Source of the DNA: Nocardia sp. NBC_01503
GTDB lineage: Bacteria > Actinomycetota > Actinomycetes > Mycobacteriales > Mycobacteriaceae
Assembly: GCF_036327755.1 (NCBI RefSeq)
Contig: NZ_CP109596.1
Coordinates: 3,038,001 to 3,102,000 of the forward strand
Direction of reading: 5' to 3'
Length of the DNA: 64,000 nucleotides
The stretch's first letter is position 1. Each line of letters starts with the position of its first letter. Below are positions 7,973 to 17,239 of this stretch, piece after piece. A program made the position numbers and the translations under genes. The notes under the pieces were generated by a model. That model saw only the letters and a list, made by a program, of their open reading frames with translations, had not been told where the DNA came from and ran no database searches.

Positions 7973-8722
7973 TCATTCCCGCACGGCTTGTGCGAGTTTG
8001 GTCAGTTCCAAGGCGCGGCGCGCTCGGGTCAGGACGTGGGCCCGGGAACTGGTGAGGTGGGCCACGAGGGTGCGCAGGGCCGCCTCGAGATCGCCCGCGA
8101 GCAGGCTTTCGGCTATGGCTATGTGGTCCTCGGTCATGGCGGCGACGCGTTCGGCGGTGGGCATATCGATGGCGCGGACCGGTCGGACGCGGGCGTGCAC
8201 CGTGGCGAGGGCATCGGCGAGCGCCGAATTGCCCGCTGCCGCCAGCAGTGTCGAGTGGAACTGTTCATCGGCGGTGATGAGTGCGGCCCCCGGCTCGGGT
8301 GGGTTGTCGCGCAGGTGCCGCCACAGGTCGAGCTCACCGCGCACGGCGGCGGCATCGTGCAGCAATGGTGTGGACCCGTAGTTGATGCCGCCGCGGTGTG
8401 CGTCGAGGTCGCCGAGCCCGGCGGGTGTGCGCTGTAGCCGCTGGATTCCCCTGGCTTCCAGCACGATTCGCAACTCGTACAGATCGCCGAGTTCATCCAC
8501 GCGCGGTCGATACGGATAGAGCCCGTCGGTGTGGCGCTCCAGCAGCCCGTCGGCGTAGAGCCTGGCCAGGGCCTCACGAACGGGAGTGCGGGAGACCCCG
8601 TAGTTCTCGGCGAGGCGCTCCTCGCCGAGCCGGTCGGTCGGGGCGAGCACCCCCGCCGCGAGATCTCTTCGCAGGGCCGAATAGACCCGATCGGAGAGTG
8701 GAATACGCCCCCTGCGCGCCAT
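7973..8722 (-). CDS. GntR/FadR-type transcriptional regulator, last gene of the urt cluster
   Basis: 249 residues. The N-terminal winged helix (RVYSALRRDLAAGVLAPTDR, then LAENYGVSRTPVREALARL) is followed by an all-helical FCD ligand domain (DEQFHSTLLAAAGNSALADA, with the metal-binding His pattern). It starts 14 bases after urtE on the same strand, so it is probably co-transcribed and may regulate urea or nitrogen-compound uptake. FadR-type regulators usually bind a carboxylate ligand, so urea itself is an unlikely effector. Confidence 0.87.
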   Translation of the reverse strand: MARRGRIPLSDRVYSALRRDLAAGVLAPTDRLGEERLAENYGVSRTPVREALARLYADGLLERHTDGLYPYRPRVDELGDLYELRIVLEARGIQRLQRTPAGLGDLDAHRGGINYGSTPLLHDAAAVRGELDLWRHLRDNPPEPGAALITADEQFHSTLLAAAGNSALADALATVHARVRPVRAIDMPTAERVAAMTEDHIAIAESLLAGDLEAALRTLVAHLTSSRAHVLTRARRALELTKLAQAVRE

Positions 8723-8736
8723 ATGGGATCGCCTGA

Positions 8737-9429
8737 TCAGATCGCCATGGCCAGTCGGACATCGGACTCCGCGCCCGCGCCGCCCACCCCCGAGGAGGTG
8801 ATCCGGCCCGATTGCAGTACGTAGTACTGCTGCGCGGCCTGCAGTGCGAAGCCGATGTGCTGTTCGACCAGCAGCACGCTCAATCCGCCGCGATTGGTGA
8901 GATCGATGATGGTGCGCTCGATTTCGGCGACGACGGAGGGCTGGATGCCCTCGGTGGGCTCATCGAGGATGAGCAGTTTCGGTTCGGTGATGAGGGCGCG
9001 GGCAATGGCGAGCTGCTGGCGCTGACCGCCGGACAGCAGACCGGCCTTGCGGGTGAGCAGTTCCCGCAAAGCCGGGAACAGGTCCAGGGATTCGGCGACG
9101 AGTTCCTTCGCGCGCTTGCGGCCGTCGGCGACAACCTGGAGGTTCTCCATGGTGGACAGCTGCGGGAAGGACTGCTGGCCCTGCGGCACATAGGCGATAC
9201 CGCGCTTGACCCGGCGGGACGGGGACATCTTGGTGATGTCCTCGTCATTGAAGCGGATCCGGCCGGATTTGGTGGGCAGCAGGCCGACGGCGGCGCGCAG
9301 CAGGGAGGTCTTGCCCGCGCCGTTGTGCCCCATGACGGCAACCACGCCGTCGCTCGGAACGGTCAGGGACACACCGTGAATCACCTGGGTGCGGCCGTAA
9401 CCGGTGTGTAGGTCCACGAGTTCAAGCAT
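8737..9429 (-). CDS. urtE: Urea ABC transporter ATP-binding protein UrtE
   Basis: 230 residues, the LivF-like ATPase of the urea importer. Walker A is GHNGAGKTSL, the signature LLSGGQRQQLAIARAL, and Walker B LLILDEPTEGIQPS. ATG 9429 is used because it overlaps the urtD stop (ATGCTTGA), the coupling expected in this operon; an upstream in-frame start would read through urtD in a non-homologous frame. With UrtD it energises transport of urea through UrtB/UrtC at the cytoplasmic face. Confidence 0.93.
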   Translation of the reverse strand: MLELVDLHTGYGRTQVIHGVSLTVPSDGVVAVMGHNGAGKTSLLRAAVGLLPTKSGRIRFNDEDITKMSPSRRVKRGIAYVPQGQQSFPQLSTMENLQVVADGRKRAKELVAESLDLFPALRELLTRKAGLLSGGQRQQLAIARALITEPKLLILDEPTEGIQPSVVAEIERTIIDLTNRGGLSVLLVEQHIGFALQAAQQYYVLQSGRITSSGVGGAGAESDVRLAMAI

Positions 9430-10222
9430 GGGCGGCTTCTTCCTTCTCGTCGCTGGCCGCGGTGACCGGCGGCAGCTCGCCCGCCGCGGCGGTGCCGAGG
9501 TAGACCTGCTGCACCTTGGGGTCGGCCTGCACCTCTTCAACGGTGCCCTCACTGAGGACGCGGCCACCGGCGAGCACCGTCACCGAGGTGGCGAAGGCGC
9601 GCATGAAGTCCATATCGTGTTCGACTACCACGACGACCCGATCATCGCCGATGCGGCGCAACAGGTTTCCGGTCTCCTCGCGCTCCTCGGCGCTCATACC
9701 GGCGACGGGTTCGTCGAGCAGCAGCACCGAGGCGTTCTGCACCAGCAGCATGCCGATCTCCAGCCACTGCTTCTGGCCGTGCGCGAGAATTCCGGCGGGT
9801 TTGTCGCGCAGTGCGGTGAGGCCGATGGTTTCGAGGGCCTCCTCGATGGCGGGCAGTACCGATTTGCGCTTGCGCAACAAGGTGATCGCGGAGCGGCCGG
9901 CGCCAGCGGCGATATCGAGGTTCTGCAGCACGGTGAGCTGTTCGAAGACGCTGGCGGTCTGGAAGGTGCGGCCGACGCCGAGGCGGGCGATCTGATGCAC
10001 CTTCTTGCCGATCAGTTCACCACCTGACTTCTGCGCCGATCCGGTGGCGGGGGTGAGTCCGGTGATGGCGTCGATGAGCGTGGTCTTACCCGCGCCGTTC
10101 GGGCCGATCAGGAAGCGCAGATCTCCTTGCAAGACGGTGAGATCCACCTCGGAGACGGCCTTGAAACCATCGAAACTCACGGACAGGCCGCGGATTTCGA
10201 GGTACTCCTGGTCCATGGTCAT
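9422..10222 (-). CDS. urtD: Urea ABC transporter ATP-binding protein UrtD
   Basis: 266 residues, the LivG-like ATPase. Walker A is GPNGAGKTTL. The UrtD-specific signature is AHGQKQWLEIGMLL (instead of LSGGQ), and Walker B is VLLLDEPVAGMS. The ATG overlaps the urtC stop by four bases (ATGA), indicating translational coupling. A hydrophilic tail of about 20 residues extends beyond the usual end. Works with UrtE. Confidence 0.94.
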   Translation of the reverse strand: MTMDQEYLEIRGLSVSFDGFKAVSEVDLTVLQGDLRFLIGPNGAGKTTLIDAITGLTPATGSAQKSGGELIGKKVHQIARLGVGRTFQTASVFEQLTVLQNLDIAAGAGRSAITLLRKRKSVLPAIEEALETIGLTALRDKPAGILAHGQKQWLEIGMLLVQNASVLLLDEPVAGMSAEEREETGNLLRRIGDDRVVVVVEHDMDFMRAFATSVTVLAGGRVLSEGTVEEVQADPKVQQVYLGTAAAGELPPVTAASDEKEEAAHA

Positions 10223-11385
10223 GCCTTCACCTTCACTTCGTCATCGGCGGCCGCGCCGGTGGACATGACCGAGGCGACAATGGCCGCGCCCGCGCCGACG
10301 GCCGGGCCCTCCGGCTTCGCGGGCCGGAACCGTCCGGCGAATTGCCTTGCCAGTGGCCACAATCCGGCCAATCCGGCGGGCAGGAAGCCGACCACGACGA
10401 TGAACAGCGCACCCTGGATGTAGGTCCAGCCGGACGGGAAATTCTCCGACAGGGTGGTCTGCGCCCAGGCGACGCCGATCGCGCCGAGCACCGGGCCGAG
10501 CAGGGCGGTGCGACCGCCGATCGCGACGCCGATGAGGAAGGCGATGGAGGGCACCACGCCGATATCGGCGGGGGAGATGATGCCGACGATCGGGGTGAAG
10601 AGCGCACCCGCGATACCGGCGAAGAACGCGGCCACCACATAGGCGACGATCTTGATATTGGCCGGGTCGTAGCCGAGGAAGCGGACCCGCTCCTCCTGAT
10701 CACGCACTGCCACAAGCAATTCGCCGTAGCGGCTGTTCATCAGCTGACGTGCGATGGCGACCACGATGAGCAGTGCGCCCGCCGCGATGAAGAACATCAT
10801 CCGCCGGTTCACCGGATCGTCCAGCCGGAAGCCGAAGAAGGTCTTGAAATCGCTGAGCCCGGTGAAACCGCCGATGGTCTGCTGCCCGGTGAGCAGAATC
10901 GCCAGCGCGGCGGCCAGGGCCTGGCTCAGGATGGCGAAGTACGCGCCCTTGACGCGGCGCTTGAAAACGCCGAATCCGAGCACGGCGGCAATGGCCGCGG
11001 GCAGCACCAGAATGCCGATGATCGCCACCGGTGCGGAGGCGAAAGGCTGCCAGTACGAGGGCAATTCGGAGATGCCCGCGATGGACATGAACTCCGGCAC
11101 GTCCTCGTGCGCCTTGGCGGCATCGGCCATCTGCATATGCATGGCCATGATGTACGCGCCGATGCCGAAGAACACCCCCTGCCCGAGCGTCAGCATGCCG
11201 CCGCGCCCCCAGGCCAGGCCGATACCGACCGCGACAATCGCGAAGCAGAGGAACTTGGCGAGCAGGCTCAACCGGAAATCGCTGAGCGCCGCCGGGGCGA
11301 TACCGAAGAGAACGATTGCGGCCAAGGCGAATCCGCCCACGGCCTTGAACGAGGAATTGGCGTTGAGCCGCTGAATGAGTGTCAT
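10219..11385 (-). CDS. urtC: Urea ABC transporter permease UrtC
   Basis: 388 residues with about ten predicted membrane helices, the LivM-like permease. Recognisable family segments are GIGLAWGRGGMLTLGQGVFFG and the coupling region near RVRFLGYDPANIKIVAYVVA. ATG 11385 overlaps the urtB stop (ATGA). The C-terminal tail is Ala-rich and basic/acidic. It forms the translocation pore with UrtB. Confidence 0.93.
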   Translation of the reverse strand: MTLIQRLNANSSFKAVGGFALAAIVLFGIAPAALSDFRLSLLAKFLCFAIVAVGIGLAWGRGGMLTLGQGVFFGIGAYIMAMHMQMADAAKAHEDVPEFMSIAGISELPSYWQPFASAPVAIIGILVLPAAIAAVLGFGVFKRRVKGAYFAILSQALAAALAILLTGQQTIGGFTGLSDFKTFFGFRLDDPVNRRMMFFIAAGALLIVVAIARQLMNSRYGELLVAVRDQEERVRFLGYDPANIKIVAYVVAAFFAGIAGALFTPIVGIISPADIGVVPSIAFLIGVAIGGRTALLGPVLGAIGVAWAQTTLSENFPSGWTYIQGALFIVVVGFLPAGLAGLWPLARQFAGRFRPAKPEGPAVGAGAAIVASVMSTGAAADDEVKVKA

Positions 11386-12266
11386 GCGAGGCTCCGGGTG
11401 CGAACGGTGAACAGGCCCTGCGGGCGTACCTGCAGGAAGATCACGATCACCACGAAGACGATCACCTTGGCGACCGAGGCGGTGGTCGAGTATTCGACGA
11501 AGGAATTCAGCAGGCCCATACCGAAGGCCGCGATGACGGTGCCCTTGATCTGCCCGAGGCCGCCGATGACCACCACCAGGAAGGCGTCGACGAGGTAGGA
11601 CTGCCCGATGGTGGGGCTGGTGGAGCCGATCAGGGTGAGCGCGACACCGGCGACAGCGGCCAGGCCGGAGCCGATGAAGAAGGTGCTGATATCGGTGAAA
11701 CGTGAGGAGACACCGGAGGTTTCGGCGAGGCTGCGGTTCTGCACCACGGCGCGGATACGACGGCCCAGTGGAGTGGTCTTGAGAACCGTGGCCAGTGCGA
11801 TGACCGCGGCGACGGCCAGCACCATGATGAAGATGCGGGTCTTGGGGACCACGGTTCCGGCAATGGAGAGGCCGCCGGTCAGCCAGTCGGGGGCCACCAC
11901 GTTCTTGGCGGGTGCGCCGAAGATATCGCGGGTGACCTGCTGGAGTACCAGGCCGACACCGAAGGTGACGAGCAGGGTGTCCAGTGGGCGGTCGTACATC
12001 CAGCGGATGAGCCCCATCTCCAGGGCCGCGCCGAGTAGACCGCCGACCAGGAAGCCGACGAACAGCGACACGATCAACGCGACGCCGGTGGAGTGAATGA
12101 CTTGCTGCACAACGAATGTGGTGTAACAACCGGCCATGATGAATTCACCGTGCGCCATATTGATCACGCCCATCTGACCGAAGGTCAGCGACAGACCGAG
12201 CGCGGCGAGCAGCAGGATCGAGCCGAGGCTCAAACCCGTGAACAGCTGTCCGACAGCGACTTCCAT
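11382..12266 (-). CDS. urtB: Urea ABC transporter permease UrtB
   Basis: 294 residues, the LivH-like permease with about eight membrane helices. The start region LTFGQMGVINMAHGEFIMAG is the hallmark of the branched-chain/urea permease family. The ATG at 12266 has a weak AAGGG upstream. It is separated from urtA by 410 bases filled with two large palindromic elements, whereas urtB to urtE overlap, so urtA can be expressed at a different level from the membrane components. Confidence 0.93.
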   Translation of the reverse strand: MEVAVGQLFTGLSLGSILLLAALGLSLTFGQMGVINMAHGEFIMAGCYTTFVVQQVIHSTGVALIVSLFVGFLVGGLLGAALEMGLIRWMYDRPLDTLLVTFGVGLVLQQVTRDIFGAPAKNVVAPDWLTGGLSIAGTVVPKTRIFIMVLAVAAVIALATVLKTTPLGRRIRAVVQNRSLAETSGVSSRFTDISTFFIGSGLAAVAGVALTLIGSTSPTIGQSYLVDAFLVVVIGGLGQIKGTVIAAFGMGLLNSFVEYSTTASVAKVIVFVVIVIFLQVRPQGLFTVRTRSLA

Positions 12267-12296
12267 AATTTCTTGCCCTTCGCTTCGCTACGGGCG

Positions 12297-12409
12297 GGTT
12301 CGCGGCCCGGAGGTCCCGGTTCTTCCCTCCTCCGCTCCTCCGCTTCGCTCCCCCGCTCCAAGGCGCAGATCTATTGAGCCGCAGTCCAGAACCGGGACGG
12401 CCGCGAACC
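12297..12409. repeat. Large palindromic element, copy 1 (between urtA and urtB)
   Basis: GGTTCGCGGCC, five unpaired bases, then GTCCCGGTTCT face AGAACCGGGAC and GGCCGCGAACC across about 64 bases. This gives a 22-bp perfect stem with one bulge. The loop is rich in CCGCTTCGCTCC units, and CGCTTCGCT also flanks the left arm. The same design recurs inverted at 12545 and in the same orientation at 61765. Confidence 0.75.
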
Positions 12410-12544
12410 AAGCGGGCGGGGGAGTAGGGATTGTTTCTGTAGTTTTCCGACCGCCGTAACGGCCGGTGTGGGGGATGGGATCCCGCACCGGCCGCCCCTC
12501 ATCGGCGGCCCTGCCCTCCGGTTCCGGTTGATCCATCCACCCAA

Positions 12545-12641
12545 AGTTCGCGGCCCGTCTCGGTTCTGGACTGAGTGGAGCGGGGGAGCGAAGCGGAGGA
12601 GCGGAGGGAGGGAAGAATCGAGACCTCGGGGGCCGCGAACC
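12545..12641. repeat. Large palindromic element, copy 2 (inverted relative to copy 1)
   Basis: GTTCGCGGCC-C-GTCTCGGTTCT faces AGAATCGAGAC, six bases, and GGCCGCGAAC. The bulge is now on the right side and the purine-rich GGAGCGAAGCGGAGG units are on this strand, so the copy is inverted relative to 12297. It ends 35 bases after the urtA stop. Between the copies (12459-12500) there is a further GC-rich hairpin, CGGCCGGTG/CACCGGCCG-like. Confidence 0.7.
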
Positions 12642-12676
12642 TGCCCGGAGCGAAGCGGAGGGCGAATTGGACACAG

Positions 12677-13951
12677 CTACTTGAGGCCCTTGGCCCAGTC
12701 GTAGGACTTGAGGTACGGGTCCGGCTTCACGGCCTGACCCGAATCCCAGACGGTGTAGATGAGGCCGTCGGCGCGGATCTCACCGATGCGGGCGGTCTTG
12801 GTGATGTGGTGGTTGGAGCCGTCGATGGTGACGGTGCCCTCGGGGGCGTCGTAGCTCACGCCGTCGGCAGCGGCCTGAATATCGGCGACCGCGAAGGACT
12901 TGGCCTTCTCGACGGTGTTCTTCCACAGGAAGACCGAGGCGTACGCGGCCTCCATCGGGTCCGAGGTGGGCTTGTTGGCGCCGAAGGCGGCCTTGTACGC
13001 GGCGACGAACGCCTTGTTGGCCGGGGTGTCGACGGTCTGGTAGTAGTTCCAGGCGGTCAGCTGGCCGGTGATGTTCTGCGCACCGATGCCCGCGACCTCC
13101 TCTTCGGCGATGGAGACCGAAACCACCGGCATATCAGTGGCTTTCAGGCCCGCGTTGGAGTACTCGCGGAAGAACGCCACATTGGAGTCGCCGTTGAGGG
13201 TGTTGAAGACCGCGCCCGCCTTGGAGTTGCGGACCTTGTTGACGATTGTGGAGAAATCGGTGGAGCCCAGCGGCGCGTAGTCCTCGCCCTTGATCTCGAT
13301 GCCGTTGGCCTTGGCGTACGCCTTGATCTCGCGGTTGGCGGTCTGCGGGAAGACGTAGTCCGAGCCGACCAGGTAGAGGGAGGTGATGCCCTTCTGCTTC
13401 AGGTAGTCCAGGGCCGGGACGATCTGCTGGTTGGTGGTGGCGCCGGTGTAGAAGATGTTCTTGCTGTCCTCCAGGCCCTCGTACTGGACGGGGTAGTAGA
13501 GCAGCGAGTTCAGGGTCTCGAACTTGGGCTTCATGGCTTTACGGCTCGACGAGGTCCAGCCGCCGAAAACCGCTGCGACACAGTCGGAGCTGATCAGCTT
13601 CTCGGCCTTCTCGGCGAAGGTCTTGGGGTCCGAGGCGCCATCCTCGAGCACCAGGTCGATCTTCTTGCCCATGACGCCACCCGCAGCGTTGATCTGGTCC
13701 ACCGCCATCTTGGTCGCGTTGGCGACGGTGACCTCACTGATGGCCATGGTGCCGGTCAGCGAGTGCAGCGACCCGATCTTGATGGTGTCCTTCGAGGTGT
13801 CGACACAGGACTTGGCGTTGGAGCCGGACGCGGTATCGCTGTCCCGCGACCCGCAGCCGGAGACCAGTGCGACCGATAGCACCAGGGCCGTCGGAATGGT
13901 GATGGCCTTGACCAGGCGCTGAGTTCGCTGCCGACGGTGGGAATCTTGCAT
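12677..13951 (-). CDS. urtA: Urea ABC transporter substrate-binding lipoprotein UrtA
   Basis: 424 residues. A lipoprotein signal peptide ends in the lipobox LVSG-C33. The mature protein shows the UrtA pattern [20 protein letters not shown] and [16 protein letters not shown] 13951 follows AGAAGGG by eight bases; an in-frame start 50 residues earlier gives an arginine-rich tail with no signal features. It captures urea outside the membrane for UrtBCDE. It is the first gene of the cluster. A candidate GlnR box lies about 145 bases upstream. Confidence 0.93.
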   Translation of the reverse strand: MQDSHRRQRTQRLVKAITIPTALVLSVALVSGCGSRDSDTASGSNAKSCVDTSKDTIKIGSLHSLTGTMAISEVTVANATKMAVDQINAAGGVMGKKIDLVLEDGASDPKTFAEKAEKLISSDCVAAVFGGWTSSSRKAMKPKFETLNSLLYYPVQYEGLEDSKNIFYTGATTNQQIVPALDYLKQKGITSLYLVGSDYVFPQTANREIKAYAKANGIEIKGEDYAPLGSTDFSTIVNKVRNSKAGAVFNTLNGDSNVAFFREYSNAGLKATDMPVVSVSIAEEEVAGIGAQNITGQLTAWNYYQTVDTPANKAFVAAYKAAFGANKPTSDPMEAAYASVFLWKNTVEKAKSFAVADIQAAADGVSYDAPEGTVTIDGSNHHITKTARIGEIRADGLIYTVWDSGQAVKPDPYLKSYDWAKGLK

Positions 13952-14094
13952 TGGGCGGACCCTTCTCACTGACATCGACGCCACGTGCGTCGCTTGCGAA
14001 TACGGCCGCGTATACAACCGGTGTATTCGTGAGGGGAACCGTAAACGGGAAGTATTGCGCCGGAATGACTCTCGATGACAGTCCGATTGCCGAT

Positions 14095-14110
14095 GTTTCA
14101 CAGACGTGAA
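14095..14110 (-). promoter_or_regulatory. Candidate GlnR box upstream of urtA
   Basis: On the minus strand, TTCAC-GTCTGT-GAAAC fits the actinobacterial GlnR half-site pattern gTnAC-n6-GAAAC with one deviation. It lies in the 237-base gap between ramB and urtA, the right place for nitrogen control of urea uptake. Only one pair of boxes is seen, so confidence is moderate to low. Confidence 0.35.
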
Positions 14111-14188
14111 TTTCCGCTCACCGCAAGTGGATTCAAGCCGATCATGTTTGCTATAACAGCAGCTGAGGGGCGCTATTCGCGTGGCGGG

Positions 14189-15598
14189 CTACTGGATCAC
14201 ATACGGAGAGATTGAGCTTCGGTGCTCGCTGATGTCCAGGGACTTGCCCAGTGGGGGGAAGGCGCGCTGGGGGCAGTTGGAGCGTTCGCAGACTCGGCAA
14301 CCCGCGCCGATGGGGGTGGGTTTGGGGTCGTTGAGGTCCAGGCCGTCGGCGTAGACGACACGGCCGGCGTGGCGGAGTTCGCAGCCCAGGCCGATGGCGA
14401 AGATCTTGGAGGGTTCGCCGTAGCGGGTGGCGCGACGCTCGACGGTGCGGGCGATCCAGAGATACTTTCTGCCGTCGGGCATCTGGGCTATCTGGGTCAT
14501 GATTTTCGCGGGGTAGGCGAAGGTTTCGTAGACGTTCCACAGGGGGCAGGTGCCGCCGCTCGAGGAGAAGTGGAAGCCGGTGGCGGACTGGCGTTTCGAC
14601 ATATTGCCGGCGCGGTCCACGCGGACGAAGGAGAAGGGGACGCCGCGCAGGCGGGGGCGCTGCAGGGTGGAAAGGCGGTGGCAGATGGTTTCGTAACTCT
14701 GGGTGAAGAAGGCGGAGAGACGTTCTATGTCGTAGCGGAAATCCTCGGCCATTTCGTGAAAGTGGGTGTACGGCAACACCGTTGCGGCGGCGAAGTAGTT
14801 CGCCAGGCCCAGCTTCGCCAGGACGCGGGATTCCGGACTGGTGAAATTGCCTTCCTCGACCAGCTTTTCGATGAGGTCGCCGCACTCCAGGTAGGCGAGT
14901 TCGGCGGCGAGTTTGAATACGCGCTGCCCACCGGACAGGTGCGGGGCGATCTCCAGGCGGCGTAACTCGGGGTCGTATCTGTGCAGCACACCGTCACCCA
15001 GGTCGATGCGCTCCACGATCTGCACGCCGTGCGCGGTGGTGAGGCGGCGGGCGATCTCACGTTTCAGATCACCGCCGTGGAAGCGCATACGGGTCGCGAG
15101 TTCCTCTGCGGCGGTATCCAATTCGTGAATATAGTTCTGCCGCTGATAAAAGTAGTCGCGGACTTCCTCGTGCGGTTTGGAGATGGCCCCGGAGCCGCTG
15201 CCGTCGGAGAAACGGTCCTCGGTGGCGGCGGCCAGCTGCGCGGTCGTATTGCGATAGCGACGGTGCATATTCACCATGGCGCGCGCCAAACCCGGATGCG
15301 CGGAGACCATTTCGGCGATCTCCTGGGCATCGGCCTCGATACTCAACTCCTGATCCATCACGACCTCCTGGAGTTCGGCAATGAGCCGGGTGTCGTCCTG
15401 GGAGGAGAAGAATCCCGCATCCACCCCGAAGACCTCGCTGATACGCAGCAGGACCGGTACGGTGAGCGGGCGAACGTCATGTTCGATCTGGTTGAGGTAG
15501 CTGGCCGAAATCTCCAGCTTCTTGGCGAGGGAGACCTGACTCAGCCCACGTTCGGTGCGCAGCTGACGGAGGCGCGCGCCGACGAAAGTCTTGGCCAT
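14189..15598 (-). CDS. ramB: RamB-type acetate/short-chain fatty acyl regulator (XRE + ScfR)
   Basis: 469 residues. An N-terminal XRE helix-turn-helix (about 9-64, RQLRTERGLSQVSLAKKLEI) is followed by a metallopeptidase-like central region and a C-terminal Cys cluster CRVCERSNCPQRAF, as in RamB/ScfR regulators. In Corynebacterium and Mycobacterium RamB controls the glyoxylate shunt gene aceA and itself. aceA is present in this window at 47541, about 32 kb away rather than adjacent as in M. tuberculosis. Divergent from the ligase gene with a 114-base promoter region containing TTTCGCAA. Confidence 0.87.
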   Translation of the reverse strand: MAKTFVGARLRQLRTERGLSQVSLAKKLEISASYLNQIEHDVRPLTVPVLLRISEVFGVDAGFFSSQDDTRLIAELQEVVMDQELSIEADAQEIAEMVSAHPGLARAMVNMHRRYRNTTAQLAAATEDRFSDGSGSGAISKPHEEVRDYFYQRQNYIHELDTAAEELATRMRFHGGDLKREIARRLTTAHGVQIVERIDLGDGVLHRYDPELRRLEIAPHLSGGQRVFKLAAELAYLECGDLIEKLVEEGNFTSPESRVLAKLGLANYFAAATVLPYTHFHEMAEDFRYDIERLSAFFTQSYETICHRLSTLQRPRLRGVPFSFVRVDRAGNMSKRQSATGFHFSSSGGTCPLWNVYETFAYPAKIMTQIAQMPDGRKYLWIARTVERRATRYGEPSKIFAIGLGCELRHAGRVVYADGLDLNDPKPTPIGAGCRVCERSNCPQRAFPPLGKSLDISEHRSSISPYVIQ

Positions 15599-15712
15599 GC
15601 GCCCAGTTTATGGGCGGTTTCGCAACCCTGCCAACCCGGAATTAACACCCTTGCTGAGGACTGCGTCACAGCGGTCCCGTGATCTGTCGGACCGTGCGGT
15701 TACCGTCGGTTG

Positions 15713-17239
15713 GTGCACTTGTCGCGAGTCGTTGAGGCGTTGCGGGCGGTACGCGCCACCTCTTCGCGGAAATCCAAGATAAATACCCTTGCCGAGCTGC
15801 TGGAACAGGCCGGACCGGAGGAGCTGGCGCAGGTGGTGGCGTGGGTATCGGGGGAGTTGTCACAGGGGCGGATCGGTACCGGATGGCGGACGCTGACCGC
15901 CATGGAGGTGGTCTCCGCCGCGGATTCGACCCTGACGGTCGGCCGGGTGGACGCGGTATTCACCGAGCTCGCGGCCGTCGGCGGAAGTGGGTCGACCGCG
16001 CGCCGGCGGGAGCTGCTGGAGCAGTTGTTCACCGCCGCCACCGCTGATGAGCACGATTTTCTGCTGCGCCTGCTGACCGGCGAGATGCGCCAGGGCGCGC
16101 TCACCGCGATCGTCGCCGAGGCGGTGGCCAAGGCTTTCGAGGTGCCGATCGAATCGGTGCGGCGGGCGCATATGCTCTCCGGACGGCTCCCGGTGACGGC
16201 GCTCGCGGCCTCGACCGGCGGCGTCACCGCGCTCGATGCCTTCCGCCTCGAGGTGGGCCGCCCCATTCAGCCGATGCTCGCCGCGCCCGGTGCGGCCCTC
16301 GACGAGGCAATGGCCGAATTCGACGGCGAGGTGAGTGTCGAACACAAAATGGATGGTGCGCGCATTCAAGTGCATCGCGACGGTGAACAGGTGTGGGTAT
16401 TCACCCGCACCCTGCGCGATATCACCAAGAGCGTCCCCGAATTGGTGGGCCTGGTGAGGGAACTCGATTGCACCAGCGTGGTGCTGGACGGAGAAACGCT
16501 GGCGCTCAACGACTCCGGTCGCCCGCGCCCATTCCAGGAGACCATGTCGAGGTTCGGTGCGGCGACCGCGCAGGAACTGCTCCTGCACCCGTATTTCTTC
16601 GACTGTCTGCATCTGGACGGTGTCGATCTGCTCGACGCACCCCTGCGCGAGCGTCGCACCGCGCTCACGAAAGTCGCCTGTGGACTGAGTGTTCCGGCAC
16701 TGATCGCCCCCGATGCCGAGGCCGCCGCCGAATACTTCGACGGTGCGCTGGCCGCCGGGCACGAGGGCATCATGATCAAGGCCTTGGACGCTCCGTATGC
16801 GGCGGGCCGTCGCGGCCGGGCCTGGCTGAAGATCAAACCCACGCACACCCTGGATCTGATCGTGCTGGGCGCGGAGTGGGGTTACGGCCGCCGCACCGGC
16901 TATCTGTCGAATCTGCATCTGGGCGCCCGCGATCCCGACGGCGGCGAACCGATCATGGTCGGCAAGACCTTCAAGGGTCTCACCGATGCCCTATTGCATT
17001 GGCAGACCGCCGAATTCCCGCGCCATGAACGCGAACGCGACGGCAATACCGTCCACCTGCGTCCGGAGCTGGTGGTCGAGATCGCCATCGACGGCGTCCA
17101 GACGAGTCCCCGCTATCCGGGCGGGCTGGCCCTGCGCTTCGCCCGTGTGGTCCGCTACCGCCCCGACAAGGAACCCGCCCAAGCCGACACCATCGACACC
17201 CTGCGGGCTCTCCTGCCCGCGCCCCCGCCCGGGGCGTGA
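15713..17239 (+). CDS. ligB: ATP-dependent DNA ligase (LigB-like)
   Basis: 508 residues. It has an N-terminal DNA-binding domain, then the nucleotidyltransferase core with motif I EHK212MDGARIQVH (the AMP-accepting Lys), motif III FFDCLHLDG, motif IV EGIMIKALDAPY and motif V GRAWLKIKP, and a C-terminal OB fold. Length and order match the mycobacterial stand-alone LigB, which seals nicks and supplements the NAD-dependent LigA. GTG 15713 is preferred; a TTG one codon earlier is possible. The 251 bases after the stop hold nothing I can identify. Confidence 0.9.
   Translation: MHLSRVVEALRAVRATSSRKSKINTLAELLEQAGPEELAQVVAWVSGELSQGRIGTGWRTLTAMEVVSAADSTLTVGRVDAVFTELAAVGGSGSTARRRELLEQLFTAATADEHDFLLRLLTGEMRQGALTAIVAEAVAKAFEVPIESVRRAHMLSGRLPVTALAASTGGVTALDAFRLEVGRPIQPMLAAPGAALDEAMAEFDGEVSVEHKMDGARIQVHRDGEQVWVFTRTLRDITKSVPELVGLVRELDCTSVVLDGETLALNDSGRPRPFQETMSRFGAATAQELLLHPYFFDCLHLDGVDLLDAPLRERRTALTKVACGLSVPALIAPDAEAAAEYFDGALAAGHEGIMIKALDAPYAAGRRGRAWLKIKPTHTLDLIVLGAEWGYGRRTGYLSNLHLGARDPDGGEPIMVGKTFKGLTDALLHWQTAEFPRHERERDGNTVHLRPELVVEIAIDGVQTSPRYPGGLALRFARVVRYRPDKEPAQADTIDTLRALLPAPPPGA

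Noticed and set aside
10342..11598. Long open frame of 418 codons opposite urtC/urtB
   Set aside because: It is antisense to clear permease genes and has the acidic/Gly-Asp-Glu-rich composition of a shadow frame in GC-rich DNA; no domain is seen.
12575..13879. Open frame of 434 codons opposite urtA
   Set aside because: Antisense to a well-defined lipoprotein gene; Val/Gly/Asp-rich shadow, begins inside the palindromic element.
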